Assembly: GCF_030272615.1 (NCBI RefSeq)
Contig: NC_081414.1
Span: forward strand, 825,744,896 to 825,808,895
Source: Cryptomeria japonica
Taxonomy: Eukaryota > Streptophyta > Pinopsida > Cupressales > Cupressaceae
DNA length: 64,000 nt
Reading direction: 5' to 3'
The translations under genes and the position numbers were made by a program. This document shows, piece by piece, positions 1 to 11,328 of this stretch (position 1 is its first letter; every line of letters starts with the position of its first letter). A model generated the notes under the pieces. It had not been told where the DNA came from, made no database searches, and worked only from the letters and a program-made list of their open reading frames with translations.

Positions 1-1900
1 CTAACAGATAATAAGTTTAACAAGATATGTCAAAATGAGTTGTAAACCCTTCTAAATGAACAACAATGTGCAATAATTGTGCATTCCTCTTATTATAATG
101 GAAGATCACACTTATCAATTAAGTTGTCAAAACTATAACAATGATATTATTATCAAGAATATTAAAAACTTATAACAAAAAAGATATTACAAAAGCCACC
201 ATCGAATTACAATCCCTTGGCACTAAAAGAGAGCCACCTAACTTAGACAAATGAACATTGATAGGAACCACCAAAATAACAAATCAACGAAACTTGCATA
301 CAATCCCTAAGAAAGATTGCTTAACATTGGATAGGAGTTTCTGTCCACTAGCCAATTATAAGGATAATGGGGTTTTCATATTCTAATCTCCAATGACAAA
401 TAGATGGGATGCCCAATTTATTTGAGGAATAATATAATAAAAATTAGATGATGTCATATTCAAATCTTCTTTTACCCTTCAAAGATGCTTACACACACGG
501 ACAACACACCCTTGGCAGACAATTTAATAAAAAATAAAACTTAATTGCATAATAGCAAAGGGCCCTATAATCTAAGCACACATACAATAATACACTAAAT
601 CATTATAAAGTCATTTTGTTGGTTTATTTTCCCAAGCCTATGAGAAATAGAAAACAGGTTCAAGGAACACCAATAATCTTATGGAAGGAGATATGACAAT
701 GTCACTCATACATCACATCTCTATCTTCATGGAATCTCTTACACGTGTGGGGACACATGTCAAATGTTATCTTTATGTCATATGATTCTAGACATTGTGT
801 TCAAAAATTATTTAAATCTGTTACATGATCTTTCAAAACAATCCTTATTGGAAGCATCTTAGGCCAATCGTTAGCAGCCTATACGTCAATAACTTTGCAC
901 CTTTTATGGGCATGTTTGTAAATGTAAAAATTATGAAAGACAAGTCATTTAATTTGCAACTTGTTCATTTCACTAAACATTTTATGGAGGCAGGTCACAA
1001 ATGCAGAAACGAAAAATTGAAGAAAATTGCCAAATATTAAACTTGGTTCGAAGTTACAATGTTCAGTTGCTTGAGAAAGATTTTGAGGTTCACAAACCAA
1101 GCTCTTTTGTGGAATCCATTTTGGCATTAGATGGCTTGTAGACAATCTATTTTTCCAAATTTTTACGACTTGTGTTTCGTAGGGAAAAAACATTGTGGTG
1201 ACAATGGAGGAATTCAAAGGAAGGTGAGAGCAAATGGCATCAAAGTATAAATAAACCCAAGATAGTGAGAGTGGTTTCACCCTCCTGTGAATTCCAGGAA
1301 CACAGGGACTACAGGCGGCAACTAAGGACAAACATACTTCTAAAAATTCCAGGAATAGAGGGACAAGTAAGGATGATCATGATTTCTAATTTTCTGCTAT
1401 ATTGCAGTTCATAATGAAAACTGAATTTTTTTGAAAAGAAATATGGAAACAAAGTGGGGAAATAAAAAAAATAAAAAAATTGAGACTGAAGAGTAAGATC
1501 ACAAACTATCTACAAATATGCTTGATAGTAAATACCACCAATTTAAAATTTTAATACAACTGAATTTGATTTAAGATCGATTTCATCTGAGAGAATATAA
1601 TTACAAAGGTGTGTAAATATGCCTAAAATCACCAGTTTGGCATTTAGAAAACCTCTCTTATTCGAACCCCAAAAGCACATAAGGTTTTTATTAACCCTGA
1701 GTTTTTACATTACGAATCTCAACAGTAAATTCAAACTTGACAAATCACATATATATCTAATGTATGATACCTCACTACTAAACAAAGAAGTGAAAATTAA
1801 AAAACAGAAAACAAAAAGAGTGAGAAATAGTAAAATTTCTAATAAATAGGAAAAGGTGAAGAGAATTACAAGGAAAAAAATATGAAGGCATGAAGAAAGA
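1..1900. other. AT-rich non-coding sequence
   Basis: No gene could be supported here. Open frames are short (under 130 codons), show no recognisable family motif and overlap on opposite strands. The sequence is AT-rich with short homopolymer runs. It lies upstream of the repeat pair at 1.9-2.2 kb and the UGT gene. Confidence 0.5.
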
Positions 1901-1909
1901 AGGCAATTT

Positions 1910-2235
1910 GTGCAGGGAGTTGAGCTGACCGTTTTTTCTCAAAAAATGCATCTGTTCAGAAAACTGCTGCCATCTCAATTAAGGATCTCACAGGACGCTG
2001 TTAAATTCTGTCGTGAATCCCAAGGGAATATTGGTACACAATACCAACAATCTTCCCTTTAGCATTACCCGAAGGGATTTGAAACCGTGACCCCACTTTG
2101 ATATCACTTGCAGGAGTTGAACTGGCCATTTTCCCCATAAGATGCATCTGTTCAAAAAACTGCTACCATCCCAATTAAAGATCTCACATAAGACTGTTAA
2201 ACCATGTTACAAATCTCAAAGAGATATGCTGAGTA
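1910..2235. repeat. Decayed direct-repeat pair, possibly a TRIM-like LTR element
   Basis: Two related segments of about 105-125 bases, roughly 1910-2035 and 2106-2235, lie about 195 bases apart in the same orientation. Both contain GAGTTGA, then GATGCATCTGTTCA, AACTGCT, CCATC and AATTAA.GATCTCACA in the same order. Between them, at about 2094-2110, is a sequence whose reverse complement resembles the TGGTATCAGAGC primer site of plant copia elements (about 8 of 12 positions). A very small minus-strand LTR element (TRIM) would explain this, but simple tandem duplication would too. No target-site duplication was identified. Confidence 0.35.
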
Positions 2236-3085
2236 GAGGAACAAACACAGTACTGCTACTTCCACCTGCAATCGTCTCTCCATGTTTACATTCCAGGCTT
2301 CACTGCCCCATGATTCTCATATCGAAATTTAAAAAATTAAAATGGTTTGTAAACTCTGGTTTTAGCGGTGTTTCTGCTTTTCTTCTGGTTTTGGTTAAAG
2401 CTCTTGTGTGCACTGTGTAATAAGCATTCGTTTTGAGATATTTTTTGTTTTTGTGGCGGAACAGTAAGAGCTTGTAACAACAGGGGCTGTAATTTAGTAC
2501 AACCAGAGTGATCTCCAACTAACAGGGCACATCTATGGAGTGACTCAGTTTTAAACCTGGTACTAATCCATCAAAATAATGACAGATTCTAAATTTTAGC
2601 CTTCTCTGAATTATGGCACATTTTATGTGCCACAAATCACAAAGAACACAATTCTTTCGCATAAATCATTTCAAATGCTCACTGCTGAGCGATCAGACTG
2701 TCCATATGGGTTTCTGCACGCAAGAAGACATGTACTTGATCCGATGCTCTGCAAGAAATCTCAGAATAATTACACTAGCGATTTCCAATACAGCAGGCAA
2801 ACATGAGTGAAACTGTGAATTTTTTTCAACCCTGCCTTTCATGGAAAACCTTTTTCCCTGATTTTTAACAAATGTAAAATTAAGTTAAAATTAGCTTCCT
2901 GAAGCATGTCAATCAGACAATTAATAAATAAAATTTCCGGAATCCATAATATCAATGTACATAGATTTCTGAATTACAGAGTCAGAATATTAGTTTTTAA
3001 TTTCTATGATAAGATTGCGGTCGCAATCGGAAGACATAATAAAATCAAGATTTTGCTTGCATCTAGAGGAAAATCCAAACAACTT
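2236..3085. other. AT-rich non-coding sequence
   Basis: No supported gene. Short frames on both strands lack recognisable motifs. The segment joins the decayed repeat pair to the UGT upstream region. Confidence 0.45.
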
Positions 3086-3460
3086 TATATGTTACGATTT
3101 AATGCTCTAATAAAATAATGTAACAGCAATCTTGGTCAAAACAGCCATTCTCGGAGCTCAGCTCCTCCTCTCATCTAAAACCAGGGATGCGACAAATCCT
3201 TTGCCTACCGGCCGGAAGTAACAAAGAAGAAACATTTTAGAAATGTCACCTCTCACTAAAATTCAAGGAAATGAAGCACAACGTCAAATTCAACATAAAG
3301 CTTGAAAACAACACCTCTTCCTTAAAAGGCGTAAAAACCGAAACAAAATTATGGCAAGCGAGTTGCAGTCTGAAAGTCATCATAAAATCTAGAATTAGGC
3401 TGCATGTTATGATTTAATGCTCTATTAAAATAATGTACCAGCAATTATAATAAAACGGCG
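3086..3460. repeat. Direct repeat in the UGT 5' flank
   Basis: A block of about 40 bases occurs twice, near 3088-3130 and 3404-3446. Both copies contain GATTTAATGCTCTA, then TAAAATAATGTA and CAGCAAT, with a few substitutions. The second copy ends about 105 bases before the preferred UGT start codon, so this duplication sits in the likely promoter or 5' UTR. An AT-rich TATAAT-like stretch follows at about 3445-3455; whether it is a core promoter cannot be judged from sequence alone. Confidence 0.5.
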
Positions 3461-3552
3461 GTATACGATTCCTCTGTTTGCCGTGGACGAATTTGGTTGA
3501 TATAATACAAGGTACGCTTAACTCTTCTTCTCAAGACCACTCACCATTAGCT

Positions 3553-5077
3553 ATGGCCAAGTCTCTGCACGCAGTCATGGTGCCATTCCCTGTACAAGGG
3601 GGTATCAATCCTCTCATGCAATTGGCCCACCTGCTTTCAGAAAGGGGATTTTTCATTACCTTCGTTAACACAGAGTGGTGCCATCGCCGGATGTTAGATG
3701 CCGGTGGACATGCTCTTCAGCAACCAGCTGAGGGGTTTAGGTTTTTGACCATCCCAGACGGCTTACCGGCAAAGCATGAGCGTTATACTGATCTTATTAC
3801 TTATTTAAGAGCACTGGAAAATTTAGCCCCTGTTTTGGAGCAGCGTCTTCTGGTCACTCTTTCCGAAGGCATCCCTCCCATCACATGTATTATCGGTGAA
3901 AGCTATATGTCTTGCACTTACCAGCTGGCCCTAAATCTCCGAGTACCCAGAGTTGTCTTCTGGACGATGTGCGCGGCCTTGTCTATTTCGCAGTTTAAAG
4001 CAGAGTTACTTCTCTCGCGGGGACACATTCCTGTGAAATGTAGGTTTTCGTATATTTCTAATTACCCCTCAATTACATGTTGCAGCATACAATTATTTTG
4101 TCATAAATATTTTATGTTGTGTGATTTCAGTGGGAGAAGCGAAAAGGGCAGAGAATTTGATCACTTGTTTGCCGGGTAATCTCCCGCCTCTCTTGCCGAC
4201 CGATCTCATCTCCTTCTACCGCGCTGAGAGTGCCTCGGATGCTTTAGTCAAAAGATTTCTATATGAAAGCCAAATGCAAAACAAAGGAGATTACGTGCTT
4301 GTGAACACGGTGGAGGAGTTGGAAGGAAGGGAAGCAGTAGCAGCACTGTCAATAAACGGCTGTCCTGCGATGGCAGTAGGTCCTCTGTTTCTTCCCAATT
4401 TTCTGGCGCACAGAGATGTCGTTCGGTCCACCAGTATGTTCGCAGAGGACGAGAGCTGTCTCGAATGGCTGGACGCGCAGCAGCCGGCTTCTGTGATTTA
4501 CGTTTCCTTTGGCAGCACCGCCGTCAAATCGAAGCAACAGCTCGAAGAGATTGCGCTAGGGTTAGAAAACAGCCAGAGGCCTTTTCTGTGGGTTTTGCGA
4601 AAGGATATTGCACAAGGGGAGCCTGGTATTTTGCCCCAAGGGTTTTTAGAGCGGATCAGAGATAGAGGGCTGATTGTGAGATGGGCACCGCAGGTGAAGG
4701 TTCTGTCCCATCCTTCCGTTAGGGCATTTCTTACCCACAGCGGATGGAACTCTGTCATGGAGAGCTTCAGCTTCGGGATTCCTATGCTGGGATGGCCATA
4801 TTTTATGGATCAGTTTCTCAATTGCAGATTTGTGAAGGATATGTGGAAGATTGGCATGGACTTTGAGGGTGTGGATGTTGATGAAAATAAGTTGGTTACG
4901 AGAGAAGAAGTGGAGAAGGGGGTGAGGAGGATTATGGAAAGTGAAGAGGCGAGGCAACGGGTGTTTAAATTGAAGGAGGCAGCAATGAAAGCAGTTAACC
5001 CAGGTGGATCTTCTTTCCTCAATTTAAACAAGTTTGTCGAAGAGATTACCCAGATTGCCAAATCATTTGCCCGTTGA
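3553..5077 (+). CDS. Family 1 UDP-glycosyltransferase (UGT85-like), two exons, catalytic dyad substituted
   Basis: Plant family 1 UGTs move a sugar from a UDP-sugar to a small lipophilic acceptor in the cytosol. The proposed protein is 477 residues, normal for the family. Exon 1 is 3553-4039, a GT-AG intron covers 4040-4130 and exon 2 is 4131-5077. I chose the ATG at 3553 because the usual N-terminal strand (AVMVPFPVQG) follows directly; an in-frame ATG 25 codons upstream adds residues without family features. The C-terminal PSPG box is complete at about residues 347-390, from WAPQ through HSGWNS to the final DQ, which suggests a UDP-glucose-type donor site. The N-terminal half and intron position resemble the UGT85 group. 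Oddly, the catalytic His expected in the QGH.NP motif is Gly17, and the Asp expected in the SDG-type motif is Glu116. The frame is otherwise intact, so this may be a non-catalytic homologue, an enzyme with different chemistry or a young pseudogene. Confidence 0.9.
4040..4130 (+). other. GT-AG intron of the UGT gene (91 bases)
   Basis: The donor is GTAGGT at 4040 and the acceptor is TTTCAG ending at 4130. The intron is very AT-rich. Splicing joins one base of exon 1 to two bases of exon 2 to make a Leu codon, and the alignable protein continues from the RGHIPVK segment into the EAKRAENL segment. The position resembles the intron conserved in many UGT85-type genes. Confidence 0.85.
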
Positions 5078-5837
5078 ATGTTAAATGATTAGCTGGGAGG
5101 CCGTGATTGTGAAACCATGCCGTCTATGTTCCAGGTTACGAGAAACTGTAAAATTTATTGTTTCAGAATCATTATTGTAAAATTTCTGGGGTTTTAACGA
5201 GTTGCAAAGTCGTTTTCCCTTCACTCCCCGCCTCAAAAAATTAGAATTGTTATTTTCTAAAAGATTTTTCATTATAATTAATGTCAGTCTAAAATAGGGG
5301 ACGCAGCAGGGACGCTCAAGTTGCTGAGTCAATATGTAGCATATTTAGTTTAGAGTAGGGAGAGGAAGAGATAAAAATAGAAATAAACAATATAAATAGA
5401 AAATACAATATTTTTTATTAAATTTATTTATTTATATGTAAAAAAATAGAATTATTATTAGTAATAAAATAATTTAAAATATATAATGAAATTGTAGATG
5501 TTTACTTAAAAAGAGTTGAAGATGAATGAATAAATATTCAAAAATAATGAAGTAAAATTGTTTTATTATATTAAATTTGATTTTTTGTAAATTCCTCTAA
5601 CAATATTAAAATCAATTTTTCTAATTTTTATCATGATATTGTCTGTGCAATAAAGGTTTCAATGGAGAAGTAATAACTTGAAATTAGCTATGCACCCAAT
5701 TATAAAGATCTAATGTTTCCTTAATATATTTTTCTTGGTAAAGAGGTGTTTAAAATGTCACTCTTCTATAGAATAAAACAAACACCAAAAAGAAAAATAT
5801 ATATTCACTAAAAAATATATTAAAAACTTTATTGGTA
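5078..5837. other. UGT 3' flank, AT-rich
   Basis: No coding sequence is supported. An AATAAA hexamer at about 5382-5387 could serve as a polyadenylation signal, but it lies some 300 bases past the stop codon and the region is so AT-rich that chance occurrence is likely. The segment ends at the 5-base duplication of the solo LTR. Confidence 0.45.
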
Positions 5838-6304
5838 GATACTGTTGGTGTAATTATTTATTCATCTTGGATATTATTACACCTTACTTAAATTTACTTA
5901 GGAAATGCATATCATAGTAGTTTGGGTATGAGACACTTGGGTGTTTGTGCCACATTGGGATAGTGTGTGTAGGAGAATTTCCACCTTTTGTGGTCTTGTT
6001 GTTACATTCCACCTTCGGTGGGTGATCCACCTCATGTGGAATATTTTATTGTTTCTCCTACCTACCACACTTATTTCCTACCTACCCTTGTTTCTTATTG
6101 AGCCACATGTCATGTTTGTGTGCTCACATATCCATATAGCCTTGCCTATATAAGCAAGCTCATATTCATTGTATGTAACGCGTCATGATCCAGTTGATCA
6201 ATATTTTCATCTTGATAGAATACAGTTTATTCCTATCATCTATTTTGTTCTCTCTTATTTGTGCTTTCCATTGCCTCTAGATCTTGGCAAAAGCTCACAG
6301 ATAC
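5838..6304 (+). repeat. Solo LTR (TGTTGG-type copia family) with GATAC target duplication
   Basis: The LTR is 5843-6299 (457 bases), beginning TGTTGGTGTAA and ending CTCACA. It is flanked by a perfect 5-base duplication GATAC (5838-5842 and 6300-6304). It is clearly related to LTRs at 59647-60108 (minus) and 60832-61311 (plus): all share the early ATGAGACACTTGGGTGTTTG block, the TGATCCACCTCATGTGG block and a downstream TATATAAGC segment that may be the LTR TATA region. No internal sequence remains, so this is the product of LTR-LTR recombination. Confidence 0.9.
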
Positions 6305-7620
6305 AAAACCACATTATTTCCAATGGAAAAGTTGGTCACATGCAATCTATGAGCAAAAGGAAAAAAATCTTCTTGTGTATTTTAATTTTGACTTGTTGCC
6401 TTGTAATTTTCCCACTTGCATCCTAATCCTAATCCTAATCTCCACCTAATATCATCCACTAAGCATGCACACAGTTAATCTTTGATTAAGTGAAGTCAAT
6501 TCCTCCCATCACATCAAGAACATGGGCTTCTTACATAAGCACATGGGCTTGTCCTTTTAAGTAATCCAAAAAGAATTATTCGTCTCCCCCGTCCTCAACC
6601 CTTAATCTTCATCAATCAATCTCAACCATCCATTCATCTCATCTGAAAGCCTATAAATCTAACCCTTGACCATTCTTCTTCTTCTTCTTCTTCTTCCATC
6701 TTTTTATATCTCTTCCTCTTCTTTTGTCTCTCACTCTCACACAACTCTCTCACTCCTTTTCCATTTGAACAATGTTATGCTACCAAAATCTTGAGTGAGC
6801 ACACATCCAATCTATCAACAAAGGACAAATATTGCATCAAGGAGACTATTTTGTGTTAAATTTGGTTTGCATCTCTTATGTTTGTTTTGGTTTCCTTTCA
6901 TCCTATTTTGATATTTATTAGTCTCCTTTTGTTCTATCTTGTGATTTTAAGCGTTTAAAATGTTTTATTCATTCCATTGAGATCACTTTTCATTGCACAC
7001 AAGAATAAAGCATAGATGCTCCTATAAAACCTACATCACACTTATCTAAAGAGGGTTTAGGATTCCAACCTCCTCCTTTGTCTACATCCCATCCTCCATT
7101 GTCTGATTCCTCTATGTCTCCTTCTAATGAGTGATCGAGCTTCTCTCCACAAGAGAAAGCATTACTTTGTGCTCTTCACCTTCCACCTAAACAAGATAAT
7201 ATTTTTTTATTCTTCTCAAAAACAAACTTGCTTACTCTTTCTCCTCCAAAAAGTAATAAATTTCATAAACATAATCAAACAATTATTTCCTTTTTGCAAA
7301 TAATCTAATGCATGGCCATCCTAGTAATGAATGCAAAGCCTTAAAAATTAAAATATACCAACTTCTTAAATTTGATATCATTCAAATGATAGTTGACATT
7401 GAGTTGGACCTTTGTCCTGTTCATTGTAAATAAATCTTCCTACTATTATATTTCTCCTCACCATGTGACATTTGTATCTCTATAGGAGGTCTCATTGTCA
7501 TTCATGGTGGTGCAATCTCACATCCAACCATTCTTTTTCTAGGGTAAGCAACATAATAGCCTCAAGCATGGTTGTCATCACTTATACACTATGGGGGCAT
7601 GGACAACTTATTTTGAGGAA
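6305..7620. other. Non-coding sequence with a TTC microsatellite
   Basis: No gene is supported. A (TTC)n run lies at about 6673-6696 and a short TCCTAA repeat at about 6419-6439. The pyrimidine-rich plus strand and lack of long frames suggest non-coding parts of an old LTR element, but no termini were found. Confidence 0.4.
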
Positions 7621-7624
7621 TGCA

Positions 7625-7945
7625 TCATTGTTTGAGGATCCCTTCTCCTTTTCTTGATAAGTGTTCATCCTCACTTAAGGATCTCCTCTCCTTCTCTTAT
7701 GTGCATCCTTGTTTGAAGATCTCCTTCCTTTTATGGAGATATGTATCATAGACAAGGTTCCCCTCCTCTCTTTGCCTTTTTGATAGTTATGTATCCTTGA
7801 TAAGGATCCCTTTACCCTTGTTGCAATATATTTCCTTTATAATGATCTCTTCCTTTCTTGAATATTTGGAACCTATTTAAGGATCTTCTTCCTAGCTTGG
7901 ACGTATGCATGCTTGAAAATGATATCTTCTTGGTGTTGAAGTTGT
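7625..7945. repeat. Degenerate tandem repeat, period about 40-60 bases
   Basis: At least seven degenerate units recur, each with a core like AAGGATCTCCTCTCC followed by a stretch containing TATG or TGCATCC. Examples of the core start near 7636, 7677, 7718, 7757, 7806, 7849 and 7879. Unit length varies, so this is an old minisatellite-like array. No coding potential was seen. Confidence 0.55.
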
Positions 7946-8219
7946 TTTTCCTTAATACAAATCTATATTTTCCTTAAGATATAAACATAGAAATATGCTA
8001 ACATCTTAAGGGGGGCATATGAGGCCTCCTTTTTGCTAATCATATTCATTAATGTATCCTTAAAGTGGTAGTGTTGTGTTTCATAATGCTCCCTAAGGTG
8101 TCATTATCAATTTTTGCATTGGTTATTTTCTTTGTTTCTATTCTAGCAAGAAGACACTATTTTTCTTTTGTTTTTGTGGGAATAAACACTCTTTTACCTT
8201 TGTTCTTATGATAGCATGC

Positions 8220-8510
8220 ACTCTCTTGATCTATAGATCACCAAGTATAGTGTGGAATCCTAGTTATGATCATCATTGTTTATGTTGCTTGAGGCATTGT
8301 TCATCTAACATAACACTACTTGTTAGCATTATCATTGTTGTTGTTATTGTTTATGATCGATGCACCATTGATCTCCTAGTATAGTGTGGCTTTCTAGCAT
8401 GATCGTTTTATTGCAATGCACAAATCACCCAACATAACACAACTTGTTGGCTATTAGAATTAATGAAATCTCTATGAACCCCCAGCATAACACAACTTGC
8501 TAGTTTATGG
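8220..8510. repeat. Degenerate repeat built on TATAGTGTGG and AACATAACAC motifs
   Basis: TATAGTGTGG(A/C)(A/T)T(C/T)CTAG occurs near 8256 and 8378, and AACATAACAC(A/T)AC(T/A)TG-type motifs near 8307, 8431 and 8483. The alternation suggests a composite repeat of about 120 bases. Its origin is unknown. Confidence 0.4.
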
Positions 8511-10958
8511 AGCATGGTTCCTCTTCTCACCCTAACAAGGCACGCTTTTGTCTCTTTTTAGAAGTTTGCATGTGCTTTTGTAATTTACTATTATGAGAAT
8601 GATATTAGTGGTTAAGATAACCTTTGCATCGAGGTCACTTCACCTAGTTGACTTAGAACCTTATGTTTTCTTAAACACTAACGTTGTTTGCTTTCTACAT
8701 GTGTATCTTACTTTGAATCTTTTTGTGTGTATTGATAGGACCCTATTCTTGGGGTTTGTACATCACTCAGCTTAGTGCTATTCTATCCCTAGTTTATTTT
8801 CTCTTTGCTACTCTCTCTTTCTCTCTCTACTTTAACTCAAGTATGAGAATAAGTTCATACTCCTCCTAAAGTGGGCACTAAATGTAGTGTAGTAAATTGT
8901 ATCCTTTTAGAATTTCACACTCTATTTGGAACCTACTTTAGTGTGATTTTTCCTATATCATTTTAAGCCTATTTGGGCCCTATTCTAACTTAAAACTTCA
9001 TTGTTAATCCCCAAACTTAGCAGTCATCAAATACTAAAATTAGGACAAAATATAATATCACAAATCCCAACACTTGTGATCCCTTTTAGAGGCTGTATTT
9101 TGGTGGGACCAGGGTGCCCATGTCTAGAGTCCCACTACAATCTCTCAAAAATTTAGCTAGTACAAGTGTTGGCATTTACATTTTCAAATTTGGTCTTAAT
9201 TTTGGTGTACTTGATCATTTTATGTCATCATTTGTCAAAAATACCTTGTGAAACCCATACAAAGTACTTCTTCTATCATTTGTAAAGCAAGAAGCAATTA
9301 ATCTGCATTTTGAATCTAATTTAATCAAGAGTATTCAAGAAATAACAAACAACAAAAATCTGCATTCAAGTATGATTTCATGTTTATCATGTTATTGCAT
9401 TAAAACTTGCAGGACATCTCTAAAGAGCATTGCATAACCACCTTTATGTGAAACTCCATGGCATGGTTTCATTCCTAAGGTATAATCATTTCATTTTAGC
9501 ATTTATATTATTTTTATCATTTTTTCTCCCTAGGACAAGCTCCTTTTTTTTTTATCAATCATAGTTGTTATGGAGGTAAAAACACCAACACACGATTTAA
9601 CTCATGCAAGACCTTATACAATACAACTCTTCTTTGTCATTTTCATGTGTGTTGGTGTAGATTTTATCCCCAAAAGTGTTATAGGAATGAAAAGTAAATA
9701 GTGGCATACATTCCTAAATTTTGAATAGAGAAAAAATCTTGAAATAGGGTGCCCAACACATGTATTTGACATATTTTAGCTAGATTTTTGGGAGATAGAC
9801 CTATAGGACCTCCTAACTGCATTTCTTCCCCTTTTTTGTCAATTTAGACACCCCCAAGACTAGGGCACTCAACCCAGCATTTTCAGATCCAAATTGAAGA
9901 TCTAAGTTTCTTTTTGTGTCCTCTTTCCAAATCTGGCCTACTATATTGGTTTTTTGTTATGTAACTTGTTTTTATTACTGAAAGTCATCATTTTCTATCA
10001 TTTAACCTTGTTTATTCACACACACTTCATAATCTTAAATCCATTACAAAAAAGAAACATAAACCATAAGTATCCAACTCTCCTATTAGGACCATAGCTA
10101 AACCTATTTATGTTTCCAATGACATGCAATTGAGATTTGAGATCTTATTTTGCATCTATAGGCCTAGGATATCCTTTCCATACATATTAGAAAGAAATGA
10201 AAAAAAGAAAGCTAGAAGAAAAGAAAGGTTTTTTATTTTTAGTTTTTTATCACACAAGATATTTAATAAATGTAATACGTAGTAACAATTATGAAATTAA
10301 TTGTCACCTAATTAAATGCAAGTATATAAATACTAAAAATAAAAAAAAGATTGCAACATTAGAAGAATATGCAAGCATAAGACATGTTAGATTCACCAAA
10401 ATGAAATAAAAGGAAAATGGGATCTCTAAGATAAATATATATAACCTAAAGATCTCAAATTATCCTTTCATGAAATTGGAACATGAATAGGCCTAGCTAT
10501 TGTCCCTAGGAAAGATCTAGGTGCTTAGGTGAAGGGTAGACAATATACTGAGAGGGGAATTAATCAATATATGTCAATTTCAACTTGATTAAATATTAAT
10601 TTTATCATTAATTCACTTTTCCATATATGAACCTCAAATAATCAAAGTAGCATTTACTAATTTTAATTAATCAACACACACGCACACATCCACACAAAGA
10701 ACACTAGATTTATGTGGAAACCTGAAAACGGAAAAACCACCATGAGCTTGGATTTACTACCCAGATCTAGCCTCACAAAAATAGGAATATAATAAGAAAT
10801 TTATAATATGGAGTAGGCACTAACCTACCAAAGACACCAATCCCCAATTAAATTTGTAGGCACTAACCTATAGGAGACATCAATCCCCAACTCCAAGGTT
10901 TGAGCACCAACTTAGCATGTGAGACAATGATCTCACCAAAAATACAAGAAATATGAAT
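8511..10958. other. Non-coding sequence, possible remnants of an LTR element
   Basis: No coding region is supported. At about 8870-8900 a purine-leaning AAAGTGGGCACTAAA stretch is followed by TGTAGTGTAG, which could be a polypurine tract plus the start of a gypsy-type 3' LTR, but no second copy lies in the window to confirm it. A tandem duplication of about 43 bases (TAGGCACTAACCTA ... CAATCCCCAA) occurs at about 10813-10897, just left of the next element. Confidence 0.35.
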
Positions 10959-10963
10959 TGAGA

Positions 10964-11328
10964 ACTATAGGAGTTGAGGAAATACAACACCATAGGAGCC
11001 CAAATAATCTCTGCAAGCTGAAAAACCTGTTACAAGGAGAAGCAATGAAGCAAATCACAGAAGGAAAGAATACACAGGAAAAATATGCTCTAAAAGATGA
11101 GAGCTCAATAATCTCCAAAATGTATTGTCAATAATAATCCTTCTTCATACAATGAAAAGAAAGAACTCAACCTTTAATAGGTAAAGAAACCCTAAAACGG
11201 AAAACCTAGGTTTGCACATAATAATTAATTAAAATAATTAATTATATGCACCTAAAGTTAGCCTAAGTGTAAAAGAGATAAAGGGAACTTAAATTAATTA
11301 ATCAAGTAAATACCCGAATACTCTAACA
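10964..11328 (-). repeat. 3' LTR of the non-autonomous element
   Basis: 365 bases, nearly identical over most of its length to 13441-13821. Reading on the minus strand it starts TGTTAGAGTATTC and includes an AT-rich inverted repeat (ATAATTAATT ... AATTAATTAT, about 11221-11245). It lacks an approximately 20-base AATTAAACAAATATTG segment present in the other LTR. Confidence 0.9.

Noticed and set aside
945-1331. Minus-strand frame of 128 codons
   Set aside because: No family motif, no splice or promoter context, and equal-length frames are expected by chance in this much DNA.
3478-3552. Upstream in-frame ATG as the UGT start
   Set aside because: It adds 25 residues without similarity to UGT N-termini; the ATG at 3553 gives the standard start.
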